Of a stretch of DNA of 64,000 bases, positions 46,204 to 54,970 are shown in pieces; position 1 is the first letter of the stretch, and each line of letters begins with the position of its first letter. The notes below the pieces were generated by a model, which was given only the letters and a program-made list of their open reading frames with translations, did no database searches and was not told the origin of the DNA. The position numbers were made by a program, and so were the translations under genes. This DNA is from Roseateles depolymerans (GTDB lineage Bacteria; Pseudomonadota; Gammaproteobacteria; Burkholderiales; Burkholderiaceae_C), in the NCBI GenBank assembly GCA_003241055.1, contig QFOD01000003.1, forward strand, positions 186,001-250,000. The letters are read 5' to 3'.

Positions 46204-47388
46204 ATGAGTCAGCAAGACATCGTCATCGTCGCGGCCGCCCGAACGGCCATCGGCAAGTTCGGCGGCACGCTCGCCAAGACACCCGCGCCCGAGCTCGGCG
46301 CCACCGTGCTGAAGGCGTTGCTGCAACGCGCGGGCCTGGCGGGCGACCAGGTCGGGGAGGTCATCCTGGGCCAGGTGTTGCAGGCCGGTGCCGGCCAGAA
46401 CCCGGCGCGCCAGGCGCTCGTCAAGGCCGGCCTGCCGGTGGCTGTGCCGGCGATGACCATCAACAAGGTCTGCGGCTCCGGGCTGAAGGCCGTGATGCTG
46501 GCCGCCCAGGCCATCCGCGACGGCGACAGCGAGATCGTCATCGCCGGCGGGCAGGAGAGCATGAGCCTGTCGCCCCATGTGCTGCACGGCTCGCGCGAGG
46601 GCCAGCGCATGGGTGACTGGAAGATGGTCGACTCCATGATCGTCGACGGCCTGTGGGACGTGTACAACCAGTACCACATGGGCATCACGGCCGAGAACGT
46701 CGCCAAGAAGTACGGCATCACCCGCGAGCAGCAGGATGCGCTGGCCTTCGGCAGCCAGCAGAAGGCCGCGGCGGCGCAGGATGCCGGGCGCTTCAAGGAC
46801 GAGATCGTGCCGGTCACCATCCCGCAGAAGAAGGGTGATCCGGTGGTGTTCGAGGCCGACGAGTTCATCAACCGCAGGTCCACCGCCGATGCCCTGGCCG
46901 GCCTGAAACCGGCGTTCGACAAGGCCGGCAGCGTGACCGCCGGCAATGCCTCCGGCCTGAACGATGGCGCGGCCGGCGTGGTGGTGATGTCGGCCGCCAA
47001 GGCCGCCGCGCTGGGGCTGAAGCCGCTGGCGCGCATCGCGTCCTATGCCAGCGCCGGGCTCGACCCGGCCTACATGGGCATGGGCCCGGTGCCGGCGGCG
47101 AAGAAGGCACTGGAGCGCGCGGGCTGGAAGCCGGCCGATCTGGACCTGCTGGAGATCAACGAGGCCTTCGCCGCCCAGGCTTGTGCGGTGCACAACGAGA
47201 TGGGCTGGGACCTGTCCAAGGTGAATGTGAACGGCGGTGCCATCGCGCTCGGGCACCCCATCGGGGCCAGCGGCTGCCGCATACTGGTGACGCTGCTGCA
47301 CGAGATGATCCGCCGCGATGCCAGGAAGGGCATCGCCTCGCTGTGCATAGGCGGCGGCATGGGCGTGGCCCTGACCGTTGAGCGTTGA
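46204..47388 (+). CDS. phaA: Acetyl-CoA C-acetyltransferase (beta-ketothiolase)
   Basis: A 394-residue thiolase that joins two acetyl-CoA to acetoacetyl-CoA, the first step to PHB. Catalytic residues are Cys90 (INKVCGSGLKA), His351 (NGGAIALGHPIGASG) and Cys381 (CIGGGMGVAL). The length and motif wording fit biosynthetic thiolases. AAGGAGGT lies directly ahead of the ATG. It sits between phaC and phaB, with 9 and 32 bases of spacing. Confidence 0.95.
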   Translation: MSQQDIVIVAAARTAIGKFGGTLAKTPAPELGATVLKALLQRAGLAGDQVGEVILGQVLQAGAGQNPARQALVKAGLPVAVPAMTINKVCGSGLKAVMLAAQAIRDGDSEIVIAGGQESMSLSPHVLHGSREGQRMGDWKMVDSMIVDGLWDVYNQYHMGITAENVAKKYGITREQQDALAFGSQQKAAAAQDAGRFKDEIVPVTIPQKKGDPVVFEADEFINRRSTADALAGLKPAFDKAGSVTAGNASGLNDGAAGVVVMSAAKAAALGLKPLARIASYASAGLDPAYMGMGPVPAAKKALERAGWKPADLDLLEINEAFAAQACAVHNEMGWDLSKVNVNGGAIALGHPIGASGCRILVTLLHEMIRRDARKGIASLCIGGGMGVALTVER

Positions 47389-47420
47389 TCCAGAAGACTA
47401 GCCAAGACCAGGAGACATCC

Positions 47421-48158
47421 ATGAGCCAGAAGATTGCCTACGTGACCGGGGGAATGGGCGGCATCGGCACCGCGATCTGCCACAAGCTCGCCCAGGGCGG
47501 CTTCAAGGTCATCGCCGGATGCGGCCCCAGCCGCGACTATCAGAAGTGGCTGGACGAGCAGAAGGCGCTGGGCTTCTCCTTCCATGCCTCGGTCGGCAAC
47601 GTGGCCGACTGGGAGTCCACCGTGCAGGCCTTCGACCGTGCCATCAGCGAGCACGGCGCGATCGACGTGCTGGTGAACAACGCCGGCATCACGCGTGACC
47701 GGATGTTCCTGAAGATGACGCCGGACGACTGGCGCGCGGTCATCGACACCAACCTGAACTCCATGTTCAACGTGACCAAGCAGGTCGTGCCGGGCATGGT
47801 GGACAAGGGCTGGGGCCGCATCATCCAGATCAGCTCGGTGAACGGCGAGAAGGGCCAGGCGGGCCAGACCAACTACTCCGCCGCCAAGGCCGGCATGCAC
47901 GGCTTCACGATGGCGCTGGCCCAGGAGCTGGCCGCGAAGGGCGTGACCGTCAATACGGTGAGCCCGGGCTACATCGGCACGGACATGGTCAAGGCCATCA
48001 AGCCCGAAGTGCTGGACAAGATCGTCGCGCAGATCCCCGTGCGCCGCCTGGGCACGCCGGACGAGATCGGCTCCATCGTGGCCTGGCTGGCCAGCGAGGA
48101 CAGCGGTTTCACGACCGGCGCCGACTTCTCCTGCAACGGCGGCCTGCACATGGGCTGA
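47421..48158 (+). CDS. phaB: Acetoacetyl-CoA reductase
   Basis: A 245-residue NADPH-dependent SDR that makes (R)-3-hydroxybutyryl-CoA. The cofactor motif TGGMGGIG is at residues 9-16; NNAGITRDRMFLKM, the Ser of QISSVNGEKGQ, and Tyr/Lys of TNYSAAKAGMHG are the PhaB-specific forms. It closes the phaC-phaA-phaB order typical of Burkholderiales. A long hairpin follows the stop. Confidence 0.95.
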   Translation: MSQKIAYVTGGMGGIGTAICHKLAQGGFKVIAGCGPSRDYQKWLDEQKALGFSFHASVGNVADWESTVQAFDRAISEHGAIDVLVNNAGITRDRMFLKMTPDDWRAVIDTNLNSMFNVTKQVVPGMVDKGWGRIIQISSVNGEKGQAGQTNYSAAKAGMHGFTMALAQELAAKGVTVNTVSPGYIGTDMVKAIKPEVLDKIVAQIPVRRLGTPDEIGSIVAWLASEDSGFTTGADFSCNGGLHMG

Positions 48159-48165
48159 GTTGCCG

Positions 48166-48194
48166 ACCGGGCGTGCTGTGACAGCGCGCCCGGT
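48166..48194 (+). terminator. Hairpin after phaB, probable transcript end
   Basis: ACCGGGCGTGCTGT and ACAGCGCGCCCGGT form a 14-base stem with one G-T wobble and a single central G, so the top pairs must open. No T-run follows, so it may be a 3' stabiliser or a rho-dependent end. The rest of the gap to 48363 holds another GC-rich palindrome near 48197 and nothing else I can name. Confidence 0.5.
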
Positions 48195-48363
48195 CCGGCC
48201 GTGCGGCCGCCACGGCTGAGGTCTCTCTGCGCCGGGCACGGCTAACGCCTCTTCAAAGGGGATGCGCGCGCCGCTCTCACGCGGCAGAATCCGCCAGCTC
48301 GACGCCGTGGCCCGGCAGCGCCCGTTGCCTGTGGCCCGGCGCCCTTGCGTCAAGGGGGCGGTC

Positions 48364-51012
48364 ATGGTGCTTCTTGAACGGGCCGAGGTACTGGAGCAGG
48401 CGGCTGAGGCCCTGGCGAGGGCTAGAGCCGGCCGCGGCAGCGTGCTGCTGCTGAGTGGCGAGGCTGGCATTGGCAAGACCCGGCTGATCTCGGCGCTGCT
48501 GGCGGCTGAGCAGGGTGGGCGCCTGCGGGTGCTGCAAGGACGTTGCGAGGATGGGCTCGCACCGGAGCCGCTCGGGCCATTGCAGGAGATGGTGGCGGCT
48601 GCCCCGGGCCTTGCGCGTGTGCAGTCGTTGCTGGAGCGCCAGGCCGGGGTGGCCGATGTGGCCGCGGCCCTGCTCGAAGCGCTGGCCATGCCGCACCAGC
48701 CGACGCTGCTGATCGTTGAAGACCTGCACTGGGCTGACGACGCCACGCTGGACCTGCTGCGTCATCTGGCCCGCCGCATCGCGCGGCTGCCGGTGCTGCT
48801 GGTGCTGAGCTGCCGTGACGATGCGCTGGCTGCCGACCATGCCCTCGCCCGCCTGCTGGGTGAACTGCCGGCGGAGGTCTGTGACCGTGTCGCGCTGCGG
48901 CGCCTGTCGGCACAGGCCGTGGCGGCCTTGTGCGGCGCGGCGGGGTGGTCTGCGGCCGGCGTTTTCGAGCTGACGGGCGGACAGCCCTTCTTCACGGCGG
49001 AGCTGCTGGCCTGCCCGGAGCCTGAGGCCCGGGCCGCGATGCCGGCCACATCGGATGCCGCGGCCTGGCTGCGGCTGGGCGGGCTGACGGCCGAAGGCCG
49101 CGAGCTGCTCGAAACCCTGTGCGTCGTGCCCGGCGCCGTCAGCCAGGCGCAGATCGAAGCGTTATGGCCGGGTGCCGAGCCCTTGCTGCGGGCCTGCGAG
49201 GCGGCCAGGGCCTTGCAGTGCCGGGGTGATCGTTGGGCGTTCAGGCATGAGCTGGTGCGTCAGGCGCTGCTGACGCGGCTGAGTCCGGGGCAGCAACGCC
49301 TGCACCATGCCGCATGGCTGGACGCCGGTCTGCGTTCAGCGCAACGCGGGGCCGGCGTGGGGGCGCTCGCCCGCCTGGCCCACCACGCGGCCGAGGCCGG
49401 GGATGCCGAGCGGCTGCTGGATCTCGCGCCACGCGCAGCGGCGCAGGCCTCGGCCGTGGGCGCGCATGGGCAGGCGGCCGTGCTGCTCGGTGCCGCGCTG
49501 CTGGTGGCCGGTACGGCGGCACCGGCGCTGCAGGCCCAATTGCAGGAGTCTTGGGCGGAGGCGGCGGGTCGGGAGCCAGGGCAGGCGGCGGAGGTCATCG
49601 CCGCACGCCATCGGGCGCTGGTTTTGTGGCAGCGCGCCGGTCGCATCGACAAGGTGGCCATGAATCTGCGCTGCCTGTCGCGGCTGCATTGGCTGCAGGG
49701 CGAGGCGGCCCTGGCGGAGCAGCATGCGGCCCAGGCGGTGGAACTGCTGCAGCAGCGCCCGCCGGGCGAGGAGCTGGCCTGGGCCTACGCCAACCGGGCA
49801 CAGCTGCACCTGCTGCAGGATCGCTTCGAGCCGGCGCGCTTGTGGGGCGAGCGGGCCATCGCGCTGGCCACCCGACTGGGGCAGCGCGAGGTGCTCAGCC
49901 ATGCCCTGAACACGGTCGGGAGCGCGCAGCTGTTCGCGGGCAGCAACGAGGGCGAGGCTCAGCTGGAGCGCAGCCTGCAGCTGGCCTTGCAGGCCGGGTT
50001 CCATGAGCAGGTGGCCCGTGCCTACTGCAATGGTGCCGAGCACGCGGTGGTGTTCAAGGCCTTCGATCGCGCGCAGCGCTGGCTCACCGACGGGGTGGCC
50101 TACGTGCGCCGTTTCGACCTGGACGTGTGGACTGCCTATCTGCTGGGCCTGCAGGCCCAGCTGCGGCTGAAGCAGGGCCGGCTGGACGAGGCGCTGGCGC
50201 TGGCGGCGGAGGTGCTGGCCCTGCCGCGCCTGAGCACGGTGATGACGCTGCCGGCCTTGAGCGTGCGGGTGCTGGTGGGTCTGCGGCGTGGGCGGCCCGA
50301 GGCCGAGGCGATGGCGGACGAGGCGCTGACGATCGCGCTGGCGTCCCAGCAACGGCATCGCATCCTGCCGCTGCTGCTCGCACGGGCGGAGGCAGCCTGG
50401 CTGACGGGTGATGTCGCGGCGGCCAGGTCATGGCTGACCAGGGAGGCGACACAGCCGCTCGGCGTCGGCCTGGACACCAACCCGTGGAGCGCGGGCGCGC
50501 TGGCTGTCTGGCGCGTGAGGCTGGGCGAGCCGGCGGACCTGGCCAACGAGCGTGTTGCCACGCCGTGGTTGCTGGAGCTGCAGGGGCAGGCGGCGGCGGC
50601 AGCGCAGCAGTGGCTGGCGCTGGGGCTGCCCTATGAGGCGGCGATGGCACGGCTGCAGCAGGCGATCCAGGGGGATGAGCCGCAGACGGCGCTGGACGAT
50701 GCCCGGCGCCTGTTGACGCCGCTCGGTGTGCGGCCGGCGCTGCAGGCCGGCCAGGCGCTGGCCCAGCGGCTGGGGCTGCGGTGGGCCGAGGTCGGCGACG
50801 CCGGCGCCATGCCCGGGCCGCGCGAGCTCACGCCGCATGAGCACGAGGTGCTGGCGTTGCTGGCGCAGGGGCTGGGCAACGCGGACATCGCCAGTCGGCT
50901 GGGGCTCGGACGCCGCACGGTGGAGCGCCACGTGTCGACCGTGCTCGTCAAGCTGGGGGCCCAGGGACGCAGCCAGGCCGTGACGATGGCCTGGCGCGAC
51001 CAGCCCCGGTAG
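48364..51012 (+). CDS. Large ATP-binding LuxR-family (LAL) transcriptional regulator
   Basis: An 882-residue regulator. An N-terminal AAA/STAND ATPase has Walker A SGEAGIGKTRL near residues 35-45 and Walker B LLIVEDLHWADD near residue 117. A long TPR-like helical middle (residues 350-760, alanine/leucine-rich) could bind an inducer or a partner protein. The C-terminal LuxR helix-turn-helix is ELTPHEHEVLALLAQGLGNADIASRLG followed by RRTVERHVSTVLVKLGA. The ATG at 48364 has an AAGGGGG sequence upstream. It follows phaB by about 200 bases on the same strand; no target is known. Confidence 0.87.
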   Translation: MVLLERAEVLEQAAEALARARAGRGSVLLLSGEAGIGKTRLISALLAAEQGGRLRVLQGRCEDGLAPEPLGPLQEMVAAAPGLARVQSLLERQAGVADVAAALLEALAMPHQPTLLIVEDLHWADDATLDLLRHLARRIARLPVLLVLSCRDDALAADHALARLLGELPAEVCDRVALRRLSAQAVAALCGAAGWSAAGVFELTGGQPFFTAELLACPEPEARAAMPATSDAAAWLRLGGLTAEGRELLETLCVVPGAVSQAQIEALWPGAEPLLRACEAARALQCRGDRWAFRHELVRQALLTRLSPGQQRLHHAAWLDAGLRSAQRGAGVGALARLAHHAAEAGDAERLLDLAPRAAAQASAVGAHGQAAVLLGAALLVAGTAAPALQAQLQESWAEAAGREPGQAAEVIAARHRALVLWQRAGRIDKVAMNLRCLSRLHWLQGEAALAEQHAAQAVELLQQRPPGEELAWAYANRAQLHLLQDRFEPARLWGERAIALATRLGQREVLSHALNTVGSAQLFAGSNEGEAQLERSLQLALQAGFHEQVARAYCNGAEHAVVFKAFDRAQRWLTDGVAYVRRFDLDVWTAYLLGLQAQLRLKQGRLDEALALAAEVLALPRLSTVMTLPALSVRVLVGLRRGRPEAEAMADEALTIALASQQRHRILPLLLARAEAAWLTGDVAAARSWLTREATQPLGVGLDTNPWSAGALAVWRVRLGEPADLANERVATPWLLELQGQAAAAAQQWLALGLPYEAAMARLQQAIQGDEPQTALDDARRLLTPLGVRPALQAGQALAQRLGLRWAEVGDAGAMPGPRELTPHEHEVLALLAQGLGNADIASRLGLGRRTVERHVSTVLVKLGAQGRSQAVTMAWRDQPR

Positions 51013-51139
51013 CTCAGCGTTTGCGCAGCAGCCAGCCGCCCTGCAGCAGCGCCTGCTTCGCGTGCGTCGCCGTTGTCGCCAAGACCGAGCGGCGTGCTCG
51101 CTATGATCCGCGCCGTTTCGAATCTGGAGGGTGACAGTC

Positions 51140-51955
51140 ATGGCGATGGACGTGGTGGACTACGAGATCAAGGGCGCCGAGATGCAGTTCGTCGAGGTCG
51201 AGCTCGACCCGGGCGAGGCGGCCATCGGCGAGGCGGGCTCCATGATGTTCATGGACGCCGGCATCAGCATGGACACGGTGTTCGGCGATGGCTCGGCCAA
51301 CCAGGGCGGCTTCTTCGGCAAGCTGCTGGGCGCTGGCAAGCGGCTGATCACCGGCGAATCGCTATTCACCACCATCTACACCAACCAGGGCGCGGGCAAG
51401 CTGCGCGTGGCCTTCGCCGCGCCTTACCCCGGCAAGATCCTGCCCATGGACCTGTCCAAGCTGGGCGGCACGCTGATTTGCCAGAAGGACGCCTTCCTGT
51501 GCGCGGCGCGCGGCGTGTCGCTCGGCATCGCGATCCAGCAGAAGCTGTCCACCGGCTTCTTTGGCGGTGAGGGCTTCATCATGCAGAAGCTCGAAGGCGA
51601 TGGACTGGCCTTCGTCCATGCCGGCGGCACCGTGGTGCGCCGCACGCTGCAGCCCGGCCAGACCCTGCTGGTGGACACCGGCTGCGTGGTGGCCTACACG
51701 CCGGGCGTGAACTTCGAGATCCAGTACGTGGGCAAGATCAAGACCGCGCTGTTCGGCGGCGAGGGCCTGTTCCTGGCCAAGCTGACCGGCCCGGGCGAGG
51801 TCTGGCTGCAGAGCCTGCCGTTCTCGCGCCTGGCGTCGCGCATCTTCGCGGCGGCACCGCAGACCGGCGGTGGCGGCCGCGAGGAAGGCTCCATGCTGGG
51901 CGGCTTCGCAGCCGGCGGCCTGCTGGGCGGCCTGATTGGCGGCGACGAGGACTGA
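51140..51955 (+). CDS. TIGR00266/AIM24 family protein
   Basis: A 271-residue protein with the AIM24-type double beta-roll pattern: EAGSMMFMDAGISMDT, GESLFTTIYTNQGAG, GGTLICQKDAFLCAARGVSLGI, GEGFIMQKLEGDGLAFVHAGG and LLVDTGCVVAYTPGV. The C-terminus is glycine-rich (GGFAAGGLLGGLIGG). The family is widespread and of unknown function. GGAGG lies 9 bases before the ATG at 51140; an ATG at 51146 is also possible. Confidence 0.87.
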   Translation: MAMDVVDYEIKGAEMQFVEVELDPGEAAIGEAGSMMFMDAGISMDTVFGDGSANQGGFFGKLLGAGKRLITGESLFTTIYTNQGAGKLRVAFAAPYPGKILPMDLSKLGGTLICQKDAFLCAARGVSLGIAIQQKLSTGFFGGEGFIMQKLEGDGLAFVHAGGTVVRRTLQPGQTLLVDTGCVVAYTPGVNFEIQYVGKIKTALFGGEGLFLAKLTGPGEVWLQSLPFSRLASRIFAAAPQTGGGGREEGSMLGGFAAGGLLGGLIGGDED

Positions 51956-52059
51956 GCGCCGTGGCGCGGCTTGACCCAGGTCAGGGGCGCGACAGCCCCC
52001 CTGGGTAAACTCTGAATGATGGGGCGGCAAGGTGCCGCCCTTTTCGTTGGAGACGCTGG

Positions 52060-53052
52060 ATGTTGCGCAAGTGGGCGGTGCTGTGGGCCGCGGGTGTGGG
52101 GGTGGCGCTGGGCGCCCAGGCGCAGGCGGTCAAGCCGCCGCTCTTCGTGCTCAATTCGCTGGATGCCGATGTCTCCATCGTCGACCCGGTGAGCTTCAAG
52201 CAGCTCAAGCGCATTCCCACCGGCAAGGAGCCTCACCACCTCTACCTGACGCCGGACAACAAGTCGCTGATCGTCGCGAACGCGCTGGGCGATTCGCTGA
52301 CCTTCTTCGACCCGCGCACGGCCGCCATCCAGCGCGTGCTGCGCGACGTGCCGGACCCCTACCACCTGCGCTTCTCGCCGGACATGAAGTGGTTCGTCAC
52401 CGCCTCCAACCGGCTGGATTACGTGAGCCTCTACCGCTGGCAGGGCTCGGACGCCAAGGAGCCGCTGCAGCTGGTCAAGCGCCTGCCGGCGCCCAAGACG
52501 CCCAGCCACCTGAACATCGACAGCAAGAGCACCGTGGTCTACGCCAGCCTGCAGGACAGCAGCGAGCTGCTGGCCATAGACCTGGCCACGCAGACCGTGC
52601 GCTGGAAGCAGCCGGTGGGCCATCTGCCGGCCGACATCTTCCTGACGCCGGACGACCGCTACCTGCTGGTGGCGCTGACCGGCGACCGCTTCGTGGAGGT
52701 CTGGGACGTGTCGGGCAAGGCGCCGCAGCTGGTCAAGCGCCTCGCCACCGGCGACGGCGCCCACTCCTTCCGCGCGCTGGGCGACAAGCGCCATGTGCTG
52801 GTCAGCAACCGGGCGGCCAACACCATCAGCAAGATCGACTACACCAGCTTCACCGTCGTCGACCAATACCCCGGTCCGGCCGGCCCGGACGACATGGAGG
52901 TGCTGCCGGACGGCCGCTCGCTGGTGTTCGTGTCGCGCTGGGCGGGCAAGGTCACCGAGGTGGACATGAGCACCCGCAAGGTGGTGCGCCAGGTCAAGGT
53001 GGGCAAGTCGCCGCACGGCATCTGGACGCTGGAGCACCAGCCGCGCCTATGA
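52060..53052 (+). CDS. Secreted YVTN/WD40-like beta-propeller protein
   Basis: A 330-residue protein: a signal peptide of 22 residues (AVLWAAGVGVALGAQAQA) and then roughly seven blades with the YVTN-type pattern, for example LFVLNSLDADVSIVDP, LIVANALGDSLTFFDP, and RHVLVSNRAANTISKID near residue 250. Such propellers act as extracellular or periplasmic binding scaffolds, sometimes linked to quinohemoproteins or to polysaccharide export. Its stop overlaps the ATG of the deacetylase gene (ATGA). Confidence 0.85.
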   Translation: MLRKWAVLWAAGVGVALGAQAQAVKPPLFVLNSLDADVSIVDPVSFKQLKRIPTGKEPHHLYLTPDNKSLIVANALGDSLTFFDPRTAAIQRVLRDVPDPYHLRFSPDMKWFVTASNRLDYVSLYRWQGSDAKEPLQLVKRLPAPKTPSHLNIDSKSTVVYASLQDSSELLAIDLATQTVRWKQPVGHLPADIFLTPDDRYLLVALTGDRFVEVWDVSGKAPQLVKRLATGDGAHSFRALGDKRHVLVSNRAANTISKIDYTSFTVVDQYPGPAGPDDMEVLPDGRSLVFVSRWAGKVTEVDMSTRKVVRQVKVGKSPHGIWTLEHQPRL

Positions 53053-53996
53053 CACCCCTCGCCCAGTCACGCCGCGCTGAACGCGGGCGTGCCCGGTCGG
53101 TCCCCCGCGGGGACGGCGACGCTTGCGGCATCGAGCCGCAAGCACATCGCCCGACGCGGGCCGGCTTGGGAGCGGCCCGACGCTCGGCCCGCAAGTACCT
53201 GTTCTCGTTGTTGGCCTTGACTGCTGCGGTGGCGACCGCGCAGCCCGCCTGCAACAAGCCGGTCTACCTGACCTTCGACACCGGCCACATGGGCGTGGCG
53301 CCGCTGATCGCGGAAACGCTCAAGCGTCATAACGCCCGTGCGACCTTCTTCATCGCCAGCGAGCCCACGCTGACCGGCGGCACCACGCTGGACGAGACCT
53401 GGGCGCCCTGGTGGCGTGAGCGCGTGGCCGAGGGCCACGACTTCGGCTCCCACACCTGGGACCACGACATCTTCATGGAAGACCTGCCCGATGCCGAGGG
53501 CAAGGTCACGCGCTTCAAGGTGAGGGCCCAGGCCGGCGTGCAAAAGCCGGTGGTGAAGGAGCTCAGCGCCGAGCAGTACTGCGCGGAGCTGACCAAGGTC
53601 GGTGATCGCTTCAAGGCCATCACCGGGCAAGCCCTGTCCCCCATCTTCCGGGCGCCGGCCGGCCGCACCTCGCCCGCGCTGCTGAGCGCGGCCAAGGCCT
53701 GCGGCTTCACGCATGTGGGCTGGAGCCGCGCGGGCTTTCTGGGCGACGAATTGCCCAGCCAGAGCTTCCCCAACGCGCAGCTGCTGGAGAAGGCGCTGCG
53801 CGACATCCGCCCCGGCGACATCCTGATCGCCCACCTGGGCATCTGGCAGCGCCAAGACCCCTGGGCCCCGGCGGTGTTGGAGCCCCTGATGACCGGGCTG
53901 GAGCAGCGCGGCCTATGCTTTGCGCCGCTGCGCGAGCATCCCCGCTACGCTGCGCTGTTCAAGAACCCGGCCAAGAATCCGCCCAAGACACCGTGA
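53049..53996 (+). CDS. Polysaccharide deacetylase (NodB/CE4-like)
   Basis: A 315-residue protein if the ATG that overlaps the propeller gene is used. The first 45 residues are Arg-rich and uncharacteristic. A TTG at 53166 would give a short chain with a clean signal peptide (KYLFSLLALTAAVATAQ) and may be the real start. The NodB domain has TFDTGHMG (metal-site Asp), the HxxxH of SHTWDHD, and RAPAGR; all three CE4 motifs are present. It should remove N- or O-acetyl groups from an extracytoplasmic glycan. The GTG of the next gene overlaps its stop. Confidence 0.83.
   Translation: MTPLAQSRRAERGRARSVPRGDGDACGIEPQAHRPTRAGLGAARRSARKYLFSLLALTAAVATAQPACNKPVYLTFDTGHMGVAPLIAETLKRHNARATFFIASEPTLTGGTTLDETWAPWWRERVAEGHDFGSHTWDHDIFMEDLPDAEGKVTRFKVRAQAGVQKPVVKELSAEQYCAELTKVGDRFKAITGQALSPIFRAPAGRTSPALLSAAKACGFTHVGWSRAGFLGDELPSQSFPNAQLLEKALRDIRPGDILIAHLGIWQRQDPWAPAVLEPLMTGLEQRGLCFAPLREHPRYAALFKNPAKNPPKTP
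53121..53143. repeat. Perfect hairpin inside the 5' end of the deacetylase frame
   Basis: GCTTGCGGC, loop ATCGA, GCCGCAAGC: 9-base perfect arms. It sits in the Arg-rich segment between the overlapping ATG and the likelier TTG start. It could be a translational control element or a REP-like palindrome. No other copy was seen in this window. Confidence 0.5.
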
Positions 53997-54970
53997 TCGA
54001 CTGGATCTCCAACACCTACGATCTGCTGCAGCAACTGCTGTATGAGTCCCTGATCCAGCCCGTGCTGTTCGCGCTGGGCTTTGGCAACCTGCTGGAGGAT
54101 GCCTTCGACGCCACCGGCTGGCTGCTGCTGGGGCTGTTGCAGGTGGTGGTGATCGTGGCCGTGATCGGCCTGCTGGAGCGGCGCTGGCCGGTGGAGCCGG
54201 TGACCGACCGCCAGGCGGTGCGGGTGGACGTGATCTACACGCTGATCCACCGCCTGGGCCTGGTGCAGCTGGGCCTGTTCCTCGGTGTGGCGCCCTTATG
54301 GGATGCACTGGCGGGTCAGCTGCGGCTGTGGGGCGTGCCGACCTGGCAGCTGGACGAGTTGTGGCCCGGCGTCACCGACATCGGCTGGGTCAGCCTGCTG
54401 CTGTATCTCGTGGTGTTCGATTTCGTCGGCTACTGGCTGCACCGCTGGCAGCACCAGTTCCACTGGTGGTGGGCGCTGCACAGCCTGCACCACAGCCAGC
54501 GCCAGATGACCAAGTGGAGTGATGACCGCAACCACCTGCTGGACGACATCCTGATGGCCAGTGCGATGGCGCTGCTGGCGCGCTTCATCGGCGTGCAGCC
54601 AGGGCAGTTCGTCGCCATCATCGTGATCTCGCAGCTGGTGCAGAGCTTGCAGCATGCCAATCTGCGCTGGAGCTTCGGCCGCATCGGCGAGCGCCTGCTG
54701 GTCAGCCCGCGCTTCCACCGTCGCCATCACAGCATAGGCATAGGCCACGAGTCCGCCGGCCGCGGCACGCTGGGCGGCTACAACTTCGGCGTGCTCTTCC
54801 CCTGGTGGGACCTGCTGTTCCGCACCGCCGACTTCGAGCTGCGCTATGACGCCACCGGCGTGCGCGACCAGTTGCCCGAGGAGGGCGCGCGCGACTACGG
54901 CCGCGGCTTCTGGCGCCAGCAGTGGCTGGGGCTGAAGCGCCTGTTCGGCGTGGCGCGGGGAGCGGTCTGA
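53993..54970 (+). CDS. Sterol desaturase/fatty acid hydroxylase family membrane protein
   Basis: A 325-residue integral membrane protein with several helices (LGLLQVVVIVAVIGLL; GWVSLLLYLVVFDFVGYWL). The di-iron histidine motifs of the fatty-acid-hydroxylase superfamily are present: HRWQH, HSLHHS and HRRHH. Activity would be hydroxylation or desaturation of a lipid. The start is a GTG that overlaps the stop of the deacetylase gene (GTGA). Its own stop overlaps the start of the EI24 gene (TGATG). Confidence 0.88.
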   Translation: MIDWISNTYDLLQQLLYESLIQPVLFALGFGNLLEDAFDATGWLLLGLLQVVVIVAVIGLLERRWPVEPVTDRQAVRVDVIYTLIHRLGLVQLGLFLGVAPLWDALAGQLRLWGVPTWQLDELWPGVTDIGWVSLLLYLVVFDFVGYWLHRWQHQFHWWWALHSLHHSQRQMTKWSDDRNHLLDDILMASAMALLARFIGVQPGQFVAIIVISQLVQSLQHANLRWSFGRIGERLLVSPRFHRRHHSIGIGHESAGRGTLGGYNFGVLFPWWDLLFRTADFELRYDATGVRDQLPEEGARDYGRGFWRQQWLGLKRLFGVARGAV

